From assembly GCA_903813345.2 (NCBI GenBank), contig CAIIXF020000011.1:10948842-11012841 (forward strand): a stretch of 64,000 bases of DNA, read 5' to 3'. The position numbers were made by a program, and so were the translations under genes. Positions within the stretch are counted from its first letter, which is position 1. Each line of letters opens with the position of its first letter. This DNA is from Owenia fusiformis. Taxonomy: Eukaryota > Annelida > Polychaeta > Sabellida > Oweniidae. Of the stretch, positions 25,401-40,400 are shown one piece after another. The notes beneath the pieces were generated by a model. The model saw only the letters and a list, made by a program, of their open reading frames with translations, did no database searches and had not been told where the DNA came from.

Positions 25401-28400
25401 CTGTAAAATGGAAACATATGATAAAAATACACGATGAAGGGAAAATACATGCATCATGCAAGAATGAGAAAAATTAAGCAAGAAAGCAACAGGTATCTTT
25501 AGACTAGTAAAGCAAATCCAAATTAAAATTAAACTTTAAGCAAAAAGCCATGCAAAAGGATATTGTTAGTATGAAAATCAAAAGAATCACTCTACCGTTG
25601 TAACCAAAGCAAGCATAGTGGAAGAAATTGAAGAATCAGATGGTGTGGTTTCCGTTGCTGTACTTTCTGTACTTGTGATATTATTGTCTTGAGTCATAAT
25701 AGGAGAAAGTGAAGAATCAGATGGTGTGGTTTCCGTTGCTGTACTTTCTGTACTTGTGATATTATTGTCTTGAGTCATAATAGGAGAAAGTGAAGAATCA
25801 GATGGTGTGGTCTCTATTGATATACTTTCTGCAGTTGTGATATTATTGTCTTGAGTCATAATAGAAGAATGTGAAGAATCAGATGGTGTGGTCTCCGTTG
25901 CTGTACTTTCTGTACTTGTTATATTATTGTCTTGAGTCATAATAGAAGAATGTGAAGAATCAGATGGTGTAGTCTCTGTTGCTGTACTTTCTGTACTTGT
26001 GATATTATTGTCTTGAGTCATAATAGGAAAATGTGAAGAATCAGATGGTGTGGTCTCTATTGGTATACTTTCTGCAGTTGTGATATTATTGTCTTGAGTC
26101 ATAATAGAAGAATGTGAAGAATCAGATGGTGTGGTCTCCGTTGCTGTACTTTCTGTACTTGTTATATTATTGTCTTGAGTCATAATAGGAGAAATTGAAG
26201 AATCAGATGGTGTAGTCTCCGTTACTGTACTTTCTGTACTTGTGATATTATTGTCTTGAGTCATAATAGGAGAAAGTGAGGAATCAGATGGTGTAGTCTC
26301 TGTTGCTGTACTTTCTGTACTTGTGATATTATTGTCTTGAGTCATAATAGGAGAAAGTGAGGAATCAGATGGTGTGGTCTCTATTGGTATACTTTCTGCA
26401 GTTGTGATATTATTGTCTTGAGTCATAATAGGAAAATGTGAAGAATCAGATGGTGTGGTCTCTATTGGTATACTTTCTGCAGTTGTGATATTATTGTCTT
26501 GAGTCATAATAGGAGAATGTGAAGAATCAGATGTTGTGGTCTCTATTGGTATACTTTCTGCAGTTGTGATATTATTGTCTTGAGTCATAATAGGAGAAAG
26601 TGAAGAATCAAATGATGCGGTTTCTATTCTTTCAGTTCTTGTTATATTATTTTCTTGAGTCAGAGAGCTGGGAGATGACATGTCAGATGGTGTGATCTTT
26701 GTTGTTGTTATGATTACATCATGAATTTGAGAGGTAAAGTTGGATTGTGAAGTTTCCACTGTTGTAATAGCTACATCTGTTGAACCATTGCCTTGTATCA
26801 CTGTAGTAACATGAAAGTTAGCTGTAGTTTGTATTTCATCTGATGGTCGTTGAGGGTCACCTGTTACAGGGGCAGGAGTCACTAGAGTCATGTCATCATC
26901 CATGTCTGTAGTGATAGCATCATCAGTAAATGTTGTGAGGGTGCCATCAGCATCCTGTCCAGACCTTGCCCTTGGAGCTATTCTTGCAAATGGATCACTC
27001 ATGTACCAAGGAGATCCTTTACTGCCAACATGAGAGTTTGAGGCTTCCTTTTCAGCATCCTTTGTATCTACCTCAAAATTTTTATCATATGTTGCACTTC
27101 TTATGTCAGCATTAGTTGGGCTTTTCCCAATAACAATAGTTGGTTGGTTAGTGGTTGCTTTTATAGCTTTACCAGACTGGTTCAAAGTATCAACTTCATC
27201 AATTTTGGATTCTGATGATTTTGAGTAATCACTATTTGGTTGAACACTGTCTTTATGAGCATCACTGTGTGAAGCTACACCCACAACCAAAACACACTAG
27301 AAAATTAAACATAACATATTAAACACAAATAAAATTAAAGTTAGAGCAAGACTAGAAACTAAGATACTATAAGATAGTAACAAGTGAATTACTAGAAGAA
27401 TTAAATATATATATATTTAGATAACAAGAAGCATGCAAAAGCAATAAATCTGAGCTTCAACATTTGAGCCATAATTTTCTATGATGAAACGTAAATGTGC
27501 AAGTATAATAGACACTTATTTTGATCATGTTGGATTTTTGTAGATTCTGCTCCTACATATACCTACTCACCCTAGATTTATAGTTCTATTAAATGAATGG
27601 GATATATGGTCAGAAATTATCAAGGCAGTAGTTATTTCTTAAGCTTTGAAGTATAGGAATGCAAGCACATTTTGAATATACTCAATGTTCTACAATTTTC
27701 TAAAAGTGACAAAAATCAGATATTTGATTACATTCAAAACTTTTGTCTCGAAGCATTAACTCAATATGGGATGGTGAGTTTTACTTTTTGAAGTTTTGCT
27801 TCAATAGTGAAAACAGTTAAAAGTGATATTCTCACAACGGAATAGCCTGACTACTGTGTCCACCATTTGTGACAACGGTATCTGACTTTACCATAGCCGG
27901 GCTATTCCGGGGTGATTCTTTAATCCATTAAAACTTGTACATGCTATTTTATTTTATTACTTCCTGGTCTAAGCCCTGTTCCAGTAGTGATTTACAGTAC
28001 CATAGTGAAAACAGTTAGAAGTGATATTCAAATGAAAACTTTAGAGTTCATACTTTATGTCTTTAATCCATTAAAACTTGTACATGCTATTTTATTTTAT
28101 CACTTCCTGGTCTGAGCAATGTTTCAGTAGTGATTTATGGTACGGCATATTATCTTTTGTTTCCTTATTTATGGATATTATTCATAAAAATGCTAAACCC
28201 ATTGCATCATAGCTACAGCTATGTCTTAATGTTTTAGGGAAATGTAATTGAAGTTTTTTGCTTTGCCTATAATGCCATAAAGATGATTGGTAAGCTATCT
28301 TCTACACAAATTAAGTGAAGAAATACATCTACCATCTTTCAAATAAATGAAGAATCCATCTAAACTAAACAACATATAGGTCATGATGATATACAAATTA

Positions 28401-31400
28401 TCAAAGGCATCAAAAGAGCATACTGTGTAAAGGACACTTGATAATTTTAGAATCAGATTAATTACTTTAGAAAGTGGTAGAACAAGGAAAATATAAGAAA
28501 CATGGGATTTTTTATCTAATCCTACTTCAGTTTATGTTAAAATGGTGCAACACATATACCAATTGCAAATCTTCATTTCCTGAACACCCTGTTTATACCA
28601 ATTGTAAACAATATACAATTTCAAAACTGGTGATCACACTTAACATTGATTGTATTAAAGTTATATTCAACAGGTAAGGCCACGATAAGAGGCTTCTCAG
28701 AACTCCAATTCTGTTATCAAAGGCCCCAATGTAACTCCAACCATACACATGCATACTCTCCTTGAAATTGACTGTGGATAAAACGTAAGAGCTCTATTGA
28801 CATACAAAGTCTTACTACTTTTAACATTGTCAATTGATGTGTTATTTTTAAACAATATACATACACAAGTATGTCCATACTAAAGTGTTTTAACTAGAAC
28901 TTTGAAATAGATTTAAAGTCTGATATAAAACTGACCACTTGATACACAGTGTTCGGCATAAGGGGAAAATATCAGGTGGTCCAACGGACCACTGGTTTGC
29001 AAAAAGTTGGTGGTCCATACTAAGTGTAGAGAGTCAAGTGGACACCCTGTTTTCAAAAGTTGGTGGTCCATATTATAACAAGGTGGTTCATATTACCAGA
29101 ACTATGGATAAAGCAATAGTGGTGTGACCGCCCCCCCACCCTTATTTTAATCATAGTTTATGGGAATTTTTGAAAGTAGCTATATGACGGTCCTGCCTAC
29201 TCCCCCAACAAATATCCTTCCCTAGTGTCCCACACCCCTAGATATGTGTCTGCTCTCTCATATATCATTAAATAGGTATCTGATTTCACAGATATATTGT
29301 ATTATTTTCTGAAATTAATTTTGACCTAAGTATTTTGAATTAGTTTCCGGTTGATATATGTGTGTAAACAATGAATGGTAGAAATTGACGAACAAGCAAA
29401 CTTGAGCATACAAACAGATCGGCGTATAATATTTATATCGCCCTTGATGAATGAGGTAGACTTATTTCTAGTCAAATGTGCAGTATACAGCAATAGATAT
29501 CGATATGTTTTATCGGAAAGCTGCCATAAATGTTGAAAATTAAATATGAAACTGTTAGTTACGAACCAAACGCTACGTTTGAGATTGTAATGCAACCAAA
29601 TTACCCAGTATTCTTAGCGTGATCATGCCAAGTTTTTGATTGGATGATAGGGTTTTATGCAGAGATCAGGCCTACATTGACCCTGGGTCCTTTTTGCAGA
29701 AGTTTTCATTTTGTCCATGAAACTTTTGTTTGAAAGTTTAAAAGATAGAATATCTACTAATTTCAATGTAATTTTACTTGTTTTGTCTAGTTTTACGGGT
29801 GGTCAAGAGTCACTTCTAAATATATAAGGGCATTATTATGTGGGAGTCAAACGGACTCCCATTTATGGCAACATAGGGTGTTCAGAAAGAAATCAGGGTG
29901 TCTCGGGCCTACGGATTCCCACTTCTGCTGAACCCTGTTGGTAAAGTTAACTTGCAATATTAGATTCTATCAAGTTACCAAAATGAGAATTTTTTTTGTA
30001 TTTCAGGTCACTTTTAACTTACATTCATAAAGTTACTTTAGCTTTCTAGTCTAGCATTTATTGAAATAAAATTGAGATCTTTTTTTGAGAAGTATTGAGT
30101 GAAATCTCTATATTATACATGTATTTAAACAGCCTAAAAATAAATGCAACAGCATTTTTGGAAAGTACAGTAACACAACTCATTGGCCATTTTATTGAAG
30201 GAAAGTAAAATTTTGTTCTGAATAGTGTTAAACAAGGAAGAAGCCTAAGAGATAAAACAGTCAAATAATAGAAAGTAAAGAGGTTATTATCAAATATGAA
30301 TAGTTGTGAAAAAAGGAAAGATGGTACATTGTCACATGGATGGTTCAAAAATACTTGATTATTATTAATCTTTATAAAACGTTTTCCGAGGTCCAGCTTA
30401 CTTTAAAAATTGGTTGAGGATACTTTGGCTGTTAATTTCAAAATATAAAATTAAGCTCTAAAATGAATTATTACCACTGTAGTGAGAATATATACTAATC
30501 ATTTAGGTAGAGGGGTGAATGCACTGAATGGACAGTTGAAATTTGATTTTGCACCCTTCTTTGACAATTATACATGTACCTCTAATTGTGTTCTCTTATA
30601 CAATTGTCAGTTTAAAATGATATACAAAATAATTGTACTGAGCATAATGTGGGCCAATGTATAACATGGCATCATGTCACAACTTGGTTACACTTACAAA
30701 AGTGTAAACATTTGTTACAGATGACAATGTCATGGCCATGGTGTAATATCACAACTTCTTGGTTACAATTACAAAAGTGTAACCATTTGTTACAGATGAC
30801 AATGTCATGGCCATAGTGTAATATCACAACTTCTTGGTTACAATTACAAAAGTGTAACCATTTACAGATGACAATGTCATAGCCATGGTGTAATATCACA
30901 ACTTCTTGGTTACAATTACAAAAGTGTAACCATTTGTTACAGATGACAATGTCATGGCCATAGTGTAATATCACAACTTCTTGGTTACAATTACAAAAGT
31001 GTAACCATTTGTTACAGATGACAATGTCATGGCCATGGTGTAATATCACAACATCATGGTTACAATTACAAAAGTGTAACCATTTGTTACAGATGACAAT
31101 GTCATGGCCATGGTGTAATATCACGAATTCTTGGTTACAATTACAAAAGTGTAACCATTTGTTACAGATGACAATGTCATGGCCATAGTGTAATATCACA
31201 ACTTCTTGGTTACAATTACAAAAGTGTAACCATTTGTTACAGATTACAATGTCATGGCCATGGTGTAATATCACAACTTCTTGGTTACAATTACAAAAGT
31301 GTAACCATTTGTTATAGATGACAATGTCAAGCCATAGTGTAATATCACAACTTCTTGGTTACAATTACAAAAGTGTAACCATTTGTTACAGATGACAATG

Positions 31401-34400
31401 TCATGGCCATTGTGTAATATCACAACTTCTTGGTTACAATTACAAAAGTGTAACCATTTAAAGATGACAATGTCATGGTGTAATATCACAACTTCTTGGT
31501 TACAATTACAAAAGTGTAACCATTTACAGATGACAATGTCATGGCCATAGTGTAATATCACAACTTCTTGGTTACAATTACAAAAGTGTAACCATTTGTT
31601 ACAGATGACAATGTCATGGCCATTGTGTAATATCACAACTTCTTGGTTACAATTACAAAAGTGTAACCATTTACAGATGACAATGTCATGGCCATTGTGT
31701 AATATCACCACTTCGTGGTTACAATTACAAAAGTGTAACCATTTACAGATAACAATGTCATGGCCATAGTGTAATATCACAACTTCTTGGTTACAATTAC
31801 AAAAGTGTAACCATTTGTTACAGATGACAATGTCATGGCCATGGTGTAATATCACAACTTCTTGGTTACAATTACAAAAGTGTAACCATTTGTTATAGAT
31901 GACAATGTCATGGCCAAAGTGTAATATCACAACTGCTTGGTTACAATTACAAAAGTGTAGCCATTTACAGATGACAATGTCATGGCCATTGTGTAATATC
32001 ACAACTTCTTGGATACAATTACAAAAGTGTAACCATTTGTTACAGATGACAATGTCATGGCCATGGTGTAATATCACAACTTCTTGGTTACAATTACAAA
32101 AGTGTAACCATTTGTTACAGATGACAAAGTCATGGCCATAGTGTAATATCACAACTTCTTGGTTACAATTACAAAAGTGTAACCATTTGTTACAGATGAC
32201 AATGTCATGGCCATGGTGTAATATCACAACTTCTTGGTTATAATTACAAAAGTGTAACCATTTGTTACAGATGACAATGTCATGGCCATTGTGTAATATC
32301 ACAACTTCTTGGATACAATTACAAAAGTGTAACCATTTGTTACAGATGACAATGTCATGGCCATGGTGTAATATCACAACTTCTTGGTTACAATTACAAA
32401 AGTGTAACCATTTGTTACAGATGACAAAGTCATGGCCATAGTGTAATATCACAACTTCTTGGTTACAATTACAAAAGTGTAACCATTTGTTACAGATGAC
32501 AATGTCATGGCCATGGTGTAATATCACAACTTCTTGGTTATAATTACAAAAGTGTAACCATTTGTTACAGATGACAATGTCATGGCCATAGTGTAATATC
32601 ACAACTTATTGGTTACAATTACAAAAGTGTAACCATTTGTTACAGATTACAATGTCATGGCCATAGTGTAATATCACAACTTCTTGGGTTACAATTTCAA
32701 AAGTGTAACCATTTACAGATGACAATGTCATGGCCATAGTGTAATATCACAACTTCTTGGTTACAATTACAAAAGTGTAACCATTTACAGATGACAATGT
32801 CATGGCCATAGTGTAATATCACAACTTCTTGGTTACAATTACAAAAGTGTAACCATTTACAGATGACAATGTCATGGCCATAGTGTAATATCACAACTTC
32901 TTGGTTACAATTACAAAAGTGTAACCATTTACAGATGACAATGTCATGGCCATAGTGTAATATCACAACTTCTTGGTTACAATTACAAAAGTGTAACCAT
33001 TTACAGATAACAATGTCATGGCTATGGTGTAATATCACAACTTCTTGGTTACAATTACAAAAGTGTAACCATTTGTTATAGATGACAATGTCATGGCCAA
33101 AGTGTAATATCACAACTGCTTGGTTACAATTACAAAAGTGTAGCCATTTACAGATGACAATGTCATGGCCATTGTGTAATATCACAACTTCTTGGATACA
33201 ATTACAAAAGTGTAACCATTTGTTACAGATGACAATGTCATGGCCATGGTGTAATATCACAACTTCTTGGTTACAATTACAAAAGTGTAACCATTTGTTA
33301 CAGATGACAAAGTCATGGCCATAGTGTAATATCACAACTTCTTGGTTACAATTACAAAAGTGTAACCATTTGTTACAGATGACAATGTCATGGCCATGGT
33401 GTAATATCACAACTTCTTGGTTATAATTACAAAAGTGTAACCATTTGTTACAGATGACAATGTCATGGCCATTGTGTAATATCACAACTTCTTGGATACA
33501 ATTACAAAAGTGTAACCATTTGTTACAGATGACAATGTCATGGCCATGGTGTAATATCACAACTTCTTGGTTATAATTACAAAAGTGTAACCATTTGTTA
33601 CAGATGACAATGTCATGGCCATTGTGTAATATCACAACTTCTTGGATACAATTACAAAAGTGTAACCATTTGTTACAGATGACAATGTCATGGCCATGGT
33701 GTAATATCACAACTTCTTGGTTACAATTACAAAAGTGTAACCATTTGTTACAGATGACAAAGTCATGGCCATAGTGTAATATCACAACTTCTTGGTTACA
33801 ATTACAAAAGTGTAACCATTTGTTACAGATGACAATGTCATGGCCATGGTGTAATATCACAACTTCTTGGTTATAATTACAAAAGTGTAACCATTTGTTA
33901 CAGATGACAATGTCATGGCCATAGTGTAATATCACAACTTATTGGTTACAATTACAAAAGTGTAACCATTTGTTACAGATGACAATGTCATGGCCATTGT
34001 GTAATATCACAACTTCTTGGTTACAATTACAAAAGTGTAACCATTTACAGATGACAATGTCATGGCCATTGTGTAATATCACCACTTCGTGGTTACAATT
34101 ACAAAAGTGTAACCATTTACAGATAACAATGTCATGGCCATAGTGTAATATCACAACTTCTTGGTTACAATTACAAAAGTGTAACCATTTGTTACAGATG
34201 ACAATGTCATGGCCATGGTGTAATATCACAACTTCTTGGTTACAATTACAAAAGTGTAACCATTTGTTATAGATGACAATGTCATGGCCAAAGTGTAATA
34301 TCACAACTGCTTGGTTACAATTACAAAAGTGTAGCCATTTACAGATGACAATGTCATGGCCATAGTGTAATATCACAACTTCTTGGTTACAATTACAAAA

Positions 34401-37400
34401 GTGTAACCATTTACAGATGACAATGTCATGGCCATAGTGTAATATCACAACTTCTTGGTTACAATTACAAAAGTGTAACCATTTACAGATGACAATGTCA
34501 TGGCCATAGTGTAATATCACAACTTCTTGGTTACAATTACAAAAGTGTAACCATTTACAGATGACAATGTCATGGCCATAGTGTAATATCACAACTTCTT
34601 GGTTACAATTACAAAAGTGTAACCATTTACAGATAACAATGTCATGGCTATAGTGTAATATCACAACTTCTTGGTTACAATTACAAAATAACAAACATGG
34701 AGTATAAAGCTGAAAGCAATTTATTGAATTTTATTTTCACAAATTCAATATAAACTGTTATCAGTAACTGTTTGCCTCTGATACACTAAGTTTTATTTAA
34801 ATGGTTAATATTCAACTCCATATAACATTCCTCATTGATAGGCGTATGCTCTTCACTTCTTGAAAATGCTTTATCTCAGGTCAGTGTGACATTCCTAAGT
34901 TTATAGAAACTCATTTACAGAATTACAAGTATATATTAAGTACAGTCAAGTCAAATATGTAAAACTGAATGATTTGTTTGGATTTAAAAATGAATTTAAA
35001 TTTTGAAAGCTTACGTGGTTTGACTGCGTCATGAGAAAGCACAAAGGGTTAACAAAAGGAAACAATATCATTAAATCAAGAGTAGTAAAATAAAAAAACA
35101 AGGTAAAACATAAATAAGAAAATCCAAAATCAATCATAAATTTAGTAATCCAAAAAATATTTAACTGACTGAAATATGAAAGGCCTAAACCTATGTATAG
35201 TCAATAGAGGCAAAGGAGTTTGCTACAAGAGTAAGAATACATGAAGTAAAATGGCTGCCTCAATTTGAAGAAATAAGTAGCTTCTTTGAAATAAAACCAC
35301 ATAATGTTACTATAAAATGTGAAGAGATTTTTATCAAGAAGTATATCGTAATCATATATACTAGGCATATGACAAATTTTGGGTATATTCATATCCTGGT
35401 TTGGCAAATTTCACCAGTTCTAAGAATTATATTATGTGCATATTGAATGCCTCTCATAGATGGATGGCATGATTGACCTCTAATATAACTGCATAGATTG
35501 TTCATGAAAATTGATGAATGCACCACTCATATAAAAATGGAAAGATTGGAATACATAGTATGAATAAAAAAAATAAAGAAAACTGAAATGCATGAAGTTT
35601 TGAAAGAATTCTGAATGATAGAAATGAATCAATATTGCTTCTGGGACGAGACCCTGCCTATTTTTGATTTAACAATCAACACAAATATTCATCCCATATT
35701 TAAGCAGATATCAGGCAAATTTATTTTATTATTGTTTTACATTTTTTATCAATAAAATCAAAGGTTAGGGGAGGCATCAAAAGTTCAATGTCGGATTGGA
35801 AACTAAATAAATCTAGTTTTGACTCTGACCCCCTCCTCCCCCCAAAAACAAAATACCATGAAAGTTGATCGCTGACTTCCGGTTTGAGAATTTGAAAAAT
35901 TATTTTTGTTAATTCCTATCGTAATTTGCGGCTTTTAACAACTATTGATAGAATAGAATCCTTTGGAATGATCTTGACAAAGAAAGCATCAGGTAAAATC
36001 TTTATTTTTAAACCATTTCAAGGCATTCTGAAATGCTGAAATTTGTCGGATAGCAAACTGAAATGGGTTTGAACCCCCTGCCCCCCTTAACTAGATTTAT
36101 TTAGTTTTCTATCTGACATCGAACTTTTGATGTCTCCCCTTATACAAATGGAAATAGGTTTCTCTGATGTTGGCGAGAAAAAATTTCATTTATTTCAAAT
36201 TTTGCCGTCATGGCTTTTAAAGGTTCATAAGTTGACTTTTAATAGACTTTTAATACACCTTCATGCTTATTTTGAAAATAGAATCATCAGATAAGGTTTT
36301 GAACTATGCAATCGTCTCTAAACTCAGAATTTTTTTAAACTACTTTATCTGCTGTATAGCACAATGTGCCTTAAAAATTCAATAATGTGGTCAATGAGTG
36401 ATTTTTTTGTGATTAACAGCGAAGTTCTCCCAATATAGGCCGACCTTGGGAGGCTCTATATTTGGGCAAGAACGAAGGCATATTTCACGTCATAGTGACA
36501 TAACTGATGTATTACATGCCTTTGTTCCCATGGTTACTTTGTATCAATGACGTGACGTCATGATATTATCATGGTTATTAAAGAAATCTAATATCAAAAC
36601 GAGGTAAGCGGGCTATATCGGGGTAATCGGGCAATATCGGTGGATATAGCTCGCTAACTTTCCCATTGACTTCCATACAAATGCTTCGCTAGGTATGTAA
36701 TACATTGAAATACGTTGTGTATGGTATTAAATGATTTGGGGTAAATGGGATTGAAGTACCTTGTGTATGGTTTTTTTTATTTTATTTTTTTTTTATTTTT
36801 TTTATTTTATTTTATTTTTTTCAGTTTATCAAGTACAGTTATACAATATTTTTACATACATATAGTACACAATAATTTCACATGACTTTTCTTATATATA
36901 GCTCTTGTTCTAATAAGTATTCTAAATTTGGATGTTGACCATATTTATACTTCGTCGCATGAGAATAACTTTGTACTATCTCACATTTTTACGGAACTGA
37001 GAAATCAAGGTTTGAAAGTTTAGAGGTCTGTATCTTACTTAGTATTGCTATGTGAAACTTGATTTTTTGTATGTCACCTGTTTTCACCCTAGAGATATCT
37101 TATATGAAATATCATACCTTGAAACAATTTACAAGATCCTTTTTTAAAACTATGGAAATGGAGTTGATACAATTTCCCACCGGAATAACAGCTTATTTCT
37201 AATTTCAAATTGTCATATCTGATATCAACTGTTTCAACCAATCAACTCTCTAAGAATTGGTCATGTGACTTGCAAAACTTGGAGTTATAACAATCTTATA
37301 TTAAAACAAGGTATGCCAATATGCATGTTATTGTATCTAGAATGAAAAATAATGTTTTGCTTTGAAAAAAAATCTTCAAAAACCAAAGAATATTATTTAA

Positions 37401-40400
37401 TAAAATAAAGCAAATTCAATTTATAAAACTTTAAAATCAATTTCTCAAATAAATACAATTATTTCTTAATTTTGGAATCTCAGGACACCCTTCAAAAAGA
37501 ATTTATTGCCTTTGAAACTAAGGCAGAAGTACAATGCATTGAAACCAATGATGCCAATACGGTCCCCCACATATTTCCCTCGGTATAAACCCTGTAGCCT
37601 AAACCTCCCAGCACATTACAATGTAGCCCCTAAGGGCCGGTCCGCTGGTCATTATCAGGTTATTTTTGATACAGACCAGTTGATTTTTTCACTGGGTAAA
37701 GGAGAATAACATCGAACTGGTCCGTAATTCCATTTTGACCAGCAGGTTTCAGATCCTTAGGGCCTAAGACATAACCAATTTTTATTACATGCACATGGAA
37801 GTAATTTGAAAATAGAAAAATAATTTCTAATTCATTTTAGATTAATGAAAGTGATGAAACCTCGATTTAGGTAATCACAATTTGTTCATTGGGATGCAGC
37901 TATCATTATCCATTCATTTTCTGTTGTTTGCTACTCTGTGGAGTACAATTGGGAATTGAAGCAATTGTAGAAGTGGAGACTAAGAGTGGCTCTTTGTAAA
38001 GAAATTGAACCAATTTGTTACTTTTCCAAAATAAAATGTAGATGATCTAAAAACAATGATCCCAAAAATGCAAAAGAAAGGACAAATCTGAAAAACATAC
38101 TAGTAATAAAATGACTAAAAAGATCCCAGATGTTCAGTGAAAAGCGCAAAGTAAATCATAGATGAAGAGAAAATAAAATAAGTGTTTTAAGGGACTATAC
38201 TAACATAAAGATAACTCCTTATTGATATAGTGTATGGTCAGTAAAAGTTAAAGCTAGTTTAAATAGATTTAGCTTTTTTCCACAAACTATAAAACATCAT
38301 TTTGAAAGAGATTTCAATAGTATACAGACAGTGATTGCCTTTGAGCAATGTAGTGCAAAATATGACAGTTACTATTTGTTTTGATTACTATATCTAGTAT
38401 ATAACCTATTATTATGTACTCTATTTGAAGAAACAAATAAGTAATCTTTCATTTTCAACATTTAATGATGACAGCTTTGTATATGCATTTCTATTGCATT
38501 TGGCCATTCAAACCCCTATAAGACCTGGTAGCAGGGAAGATAAAGTGTACTTTTGACTGCTCACACGATCTAATTAACTGGTCATTTGTACTTTTCATCT
38601 TCCCTGGTAGCAAGGATTTAGGTTTTCGAGGAAATTAGTAATTCTATTTCATATCATGTGGCCATGAATAATCCAATGAGCATCCATAATACAAAGAGTA
38701 ATTGAGGGCATATAATTTGAATATGCATGGGAGTACACATACTGTATCATTTTATTTTTTGATCTACTTGTAATAGTTCTAAAACTAAAACATGAAAGGC
38801 CATGCAAACTGGCATGGTATTGTGTTACAAAACATTATTTCATTCTAGATACAATAACATGCATATTGGCATACTTCGTTTTAATATAAGATTGTTATAA
38901 CTCCAAGTTTTGCAAGTCACATGACCAATTCTTAGAGAGTTGATTGGTTGAAACAGTTGATATCAGATATGACAATTTGAAATTAGAAATAAGCTGTTTG
39001 TCTGGAGATGGTACAATTTCACACTGAATTCTAGCTTAATGAGAGGGAATTGAGATGGGGCATGTATCTGAGATGAAAGCCTGTGTTTCAAATAGTAAAA
39101 TTCCATGTCTATCTCAATTTTTTTGAAAATGGCAGTTAGTACAAAGTTATTCTCACGCGACGACTTGCTAATACAGTTTTTTGTTATTAATACAATATTA
39201 TTTACATAATTCTCAATATATTTTTTCTTATTTGTATATTTAAGCAAAATTTCCATTTCTGTTAATTTTATAGAGCATCCAAATTTTGCATTTATTTTGT
39301 TCATTATTTCTTTCCATATATGTTTTACCTTTTTACAAGAGATGAAGAAATGAGCAAATGAGTCTTCTTCATTTCTGCAAAATTTACAATTGTTTGAGTT
39401 TGTCCCTTCAATTTTCCATTTAAATAGATGAATATTTGTGGGATATACCCTATGCAATATTTTGTACTGTAAGCTCTTTAATCTCGGTTCAGTAATATTT
39501 TGAATCATTTTCCAAATATCAGACCAATTAATATTTTGATATTCATTATTCCATCGTTGACAAGCTCCTGGTATGATATTTTCTTTTTTAATAATTAATT
39601 GTTTATAATCTTTCGACTTTGATATTTTTATAATGATATTATTGTACAATCTTTTATTCTGACCAAGTGCAATTGTCTTGTTTTTCAATGCATTTTTTGT
39701 GTATGGTAATCAATGAGTAAATGAGAATGAATTACTTCAACTGTATGGTACTCAATGATATTGGGTATATGGGATTGAAGTACCTTATATATGGTAATTA
39801 ATGAGTAAATGAGAATGAATTACCTCAACTGTATGGTACTCAATGATATTGGGTATATGGGATTGAAGTACCTTGTGTTTGATACTCAATGATATGGGGT
39901 AAATGGGATTGAAGTACCTTGTGTATGGTAATCAATGAGTAAATGAGACCTCAATTGTATGGTACTCAATGATATGGGGTATATGGGATTGAAGTACCTT
40001 GTGTTTGATACTCAATGATATGGGGTAAATGGGATTGAAGTAACTTGTATATGGTATTCAGTGATATGGAGTAAATGGGATTGAAGTACCATGTGTTTGG
40101 TACTCAATGATTTGGGGTAAATGGGATTGAAATATCTTGTATATGGTATTCAGTGCTATGGAGTAAATGGGATTGAAGTACCATGTGTTTGGTACTCAAT
40201 GATATGGGGTAAATGGGATTGAAGTAACTTGTATATGGTATTCAGTGATATGGAGTAAATGGGATTGAAGTACCATGTGTTTGGTACTCAATGATATGGG
40301 GTAAATGGGATTGAAGTAACTTGTATATGGTATTCAGTGATATGGAATAAATGGGATTGAAGTACCATGTGTTTGGTACTCAATGATATGGGGTAAATGG

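Larger units (their letters stand above)
36772..39696 (-). mobile_element. L1/Tx1-like LINE fragment, 5'-truncated, with an inserted foldback element
   Basis: The element is on the minus strand: an A-rich tail appears on the plus strand as a T-rich run at 36772-36830, and coding sequence lies at 38996-39688. It is flanked by an 11-bp target duplication, TTGTGTATGGT (36761-36771 and 39697-39707). It landed in the 46-bp array and later received a 1.8-kb TIR element at 37190. Confidence 0.8.

Noticed and set aside
30675-34688. CRISPR array (also considered at 11118-12197, 39697-40520 and 62556-64000)
   Set aside because: These are head-to-tail tandem repeats without unique spacers, in an animal nuclear genome with spliced genes.
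30672-34694. Long open frames with 24/25-residue Cys/His-rich repeats read as a protein-coding gene
   Set aside because: They are produced by a 72/75-bp tandem DNA repeat without a stop, with no start context, splice sites or unique sequence; kept as a repeat and as a question.
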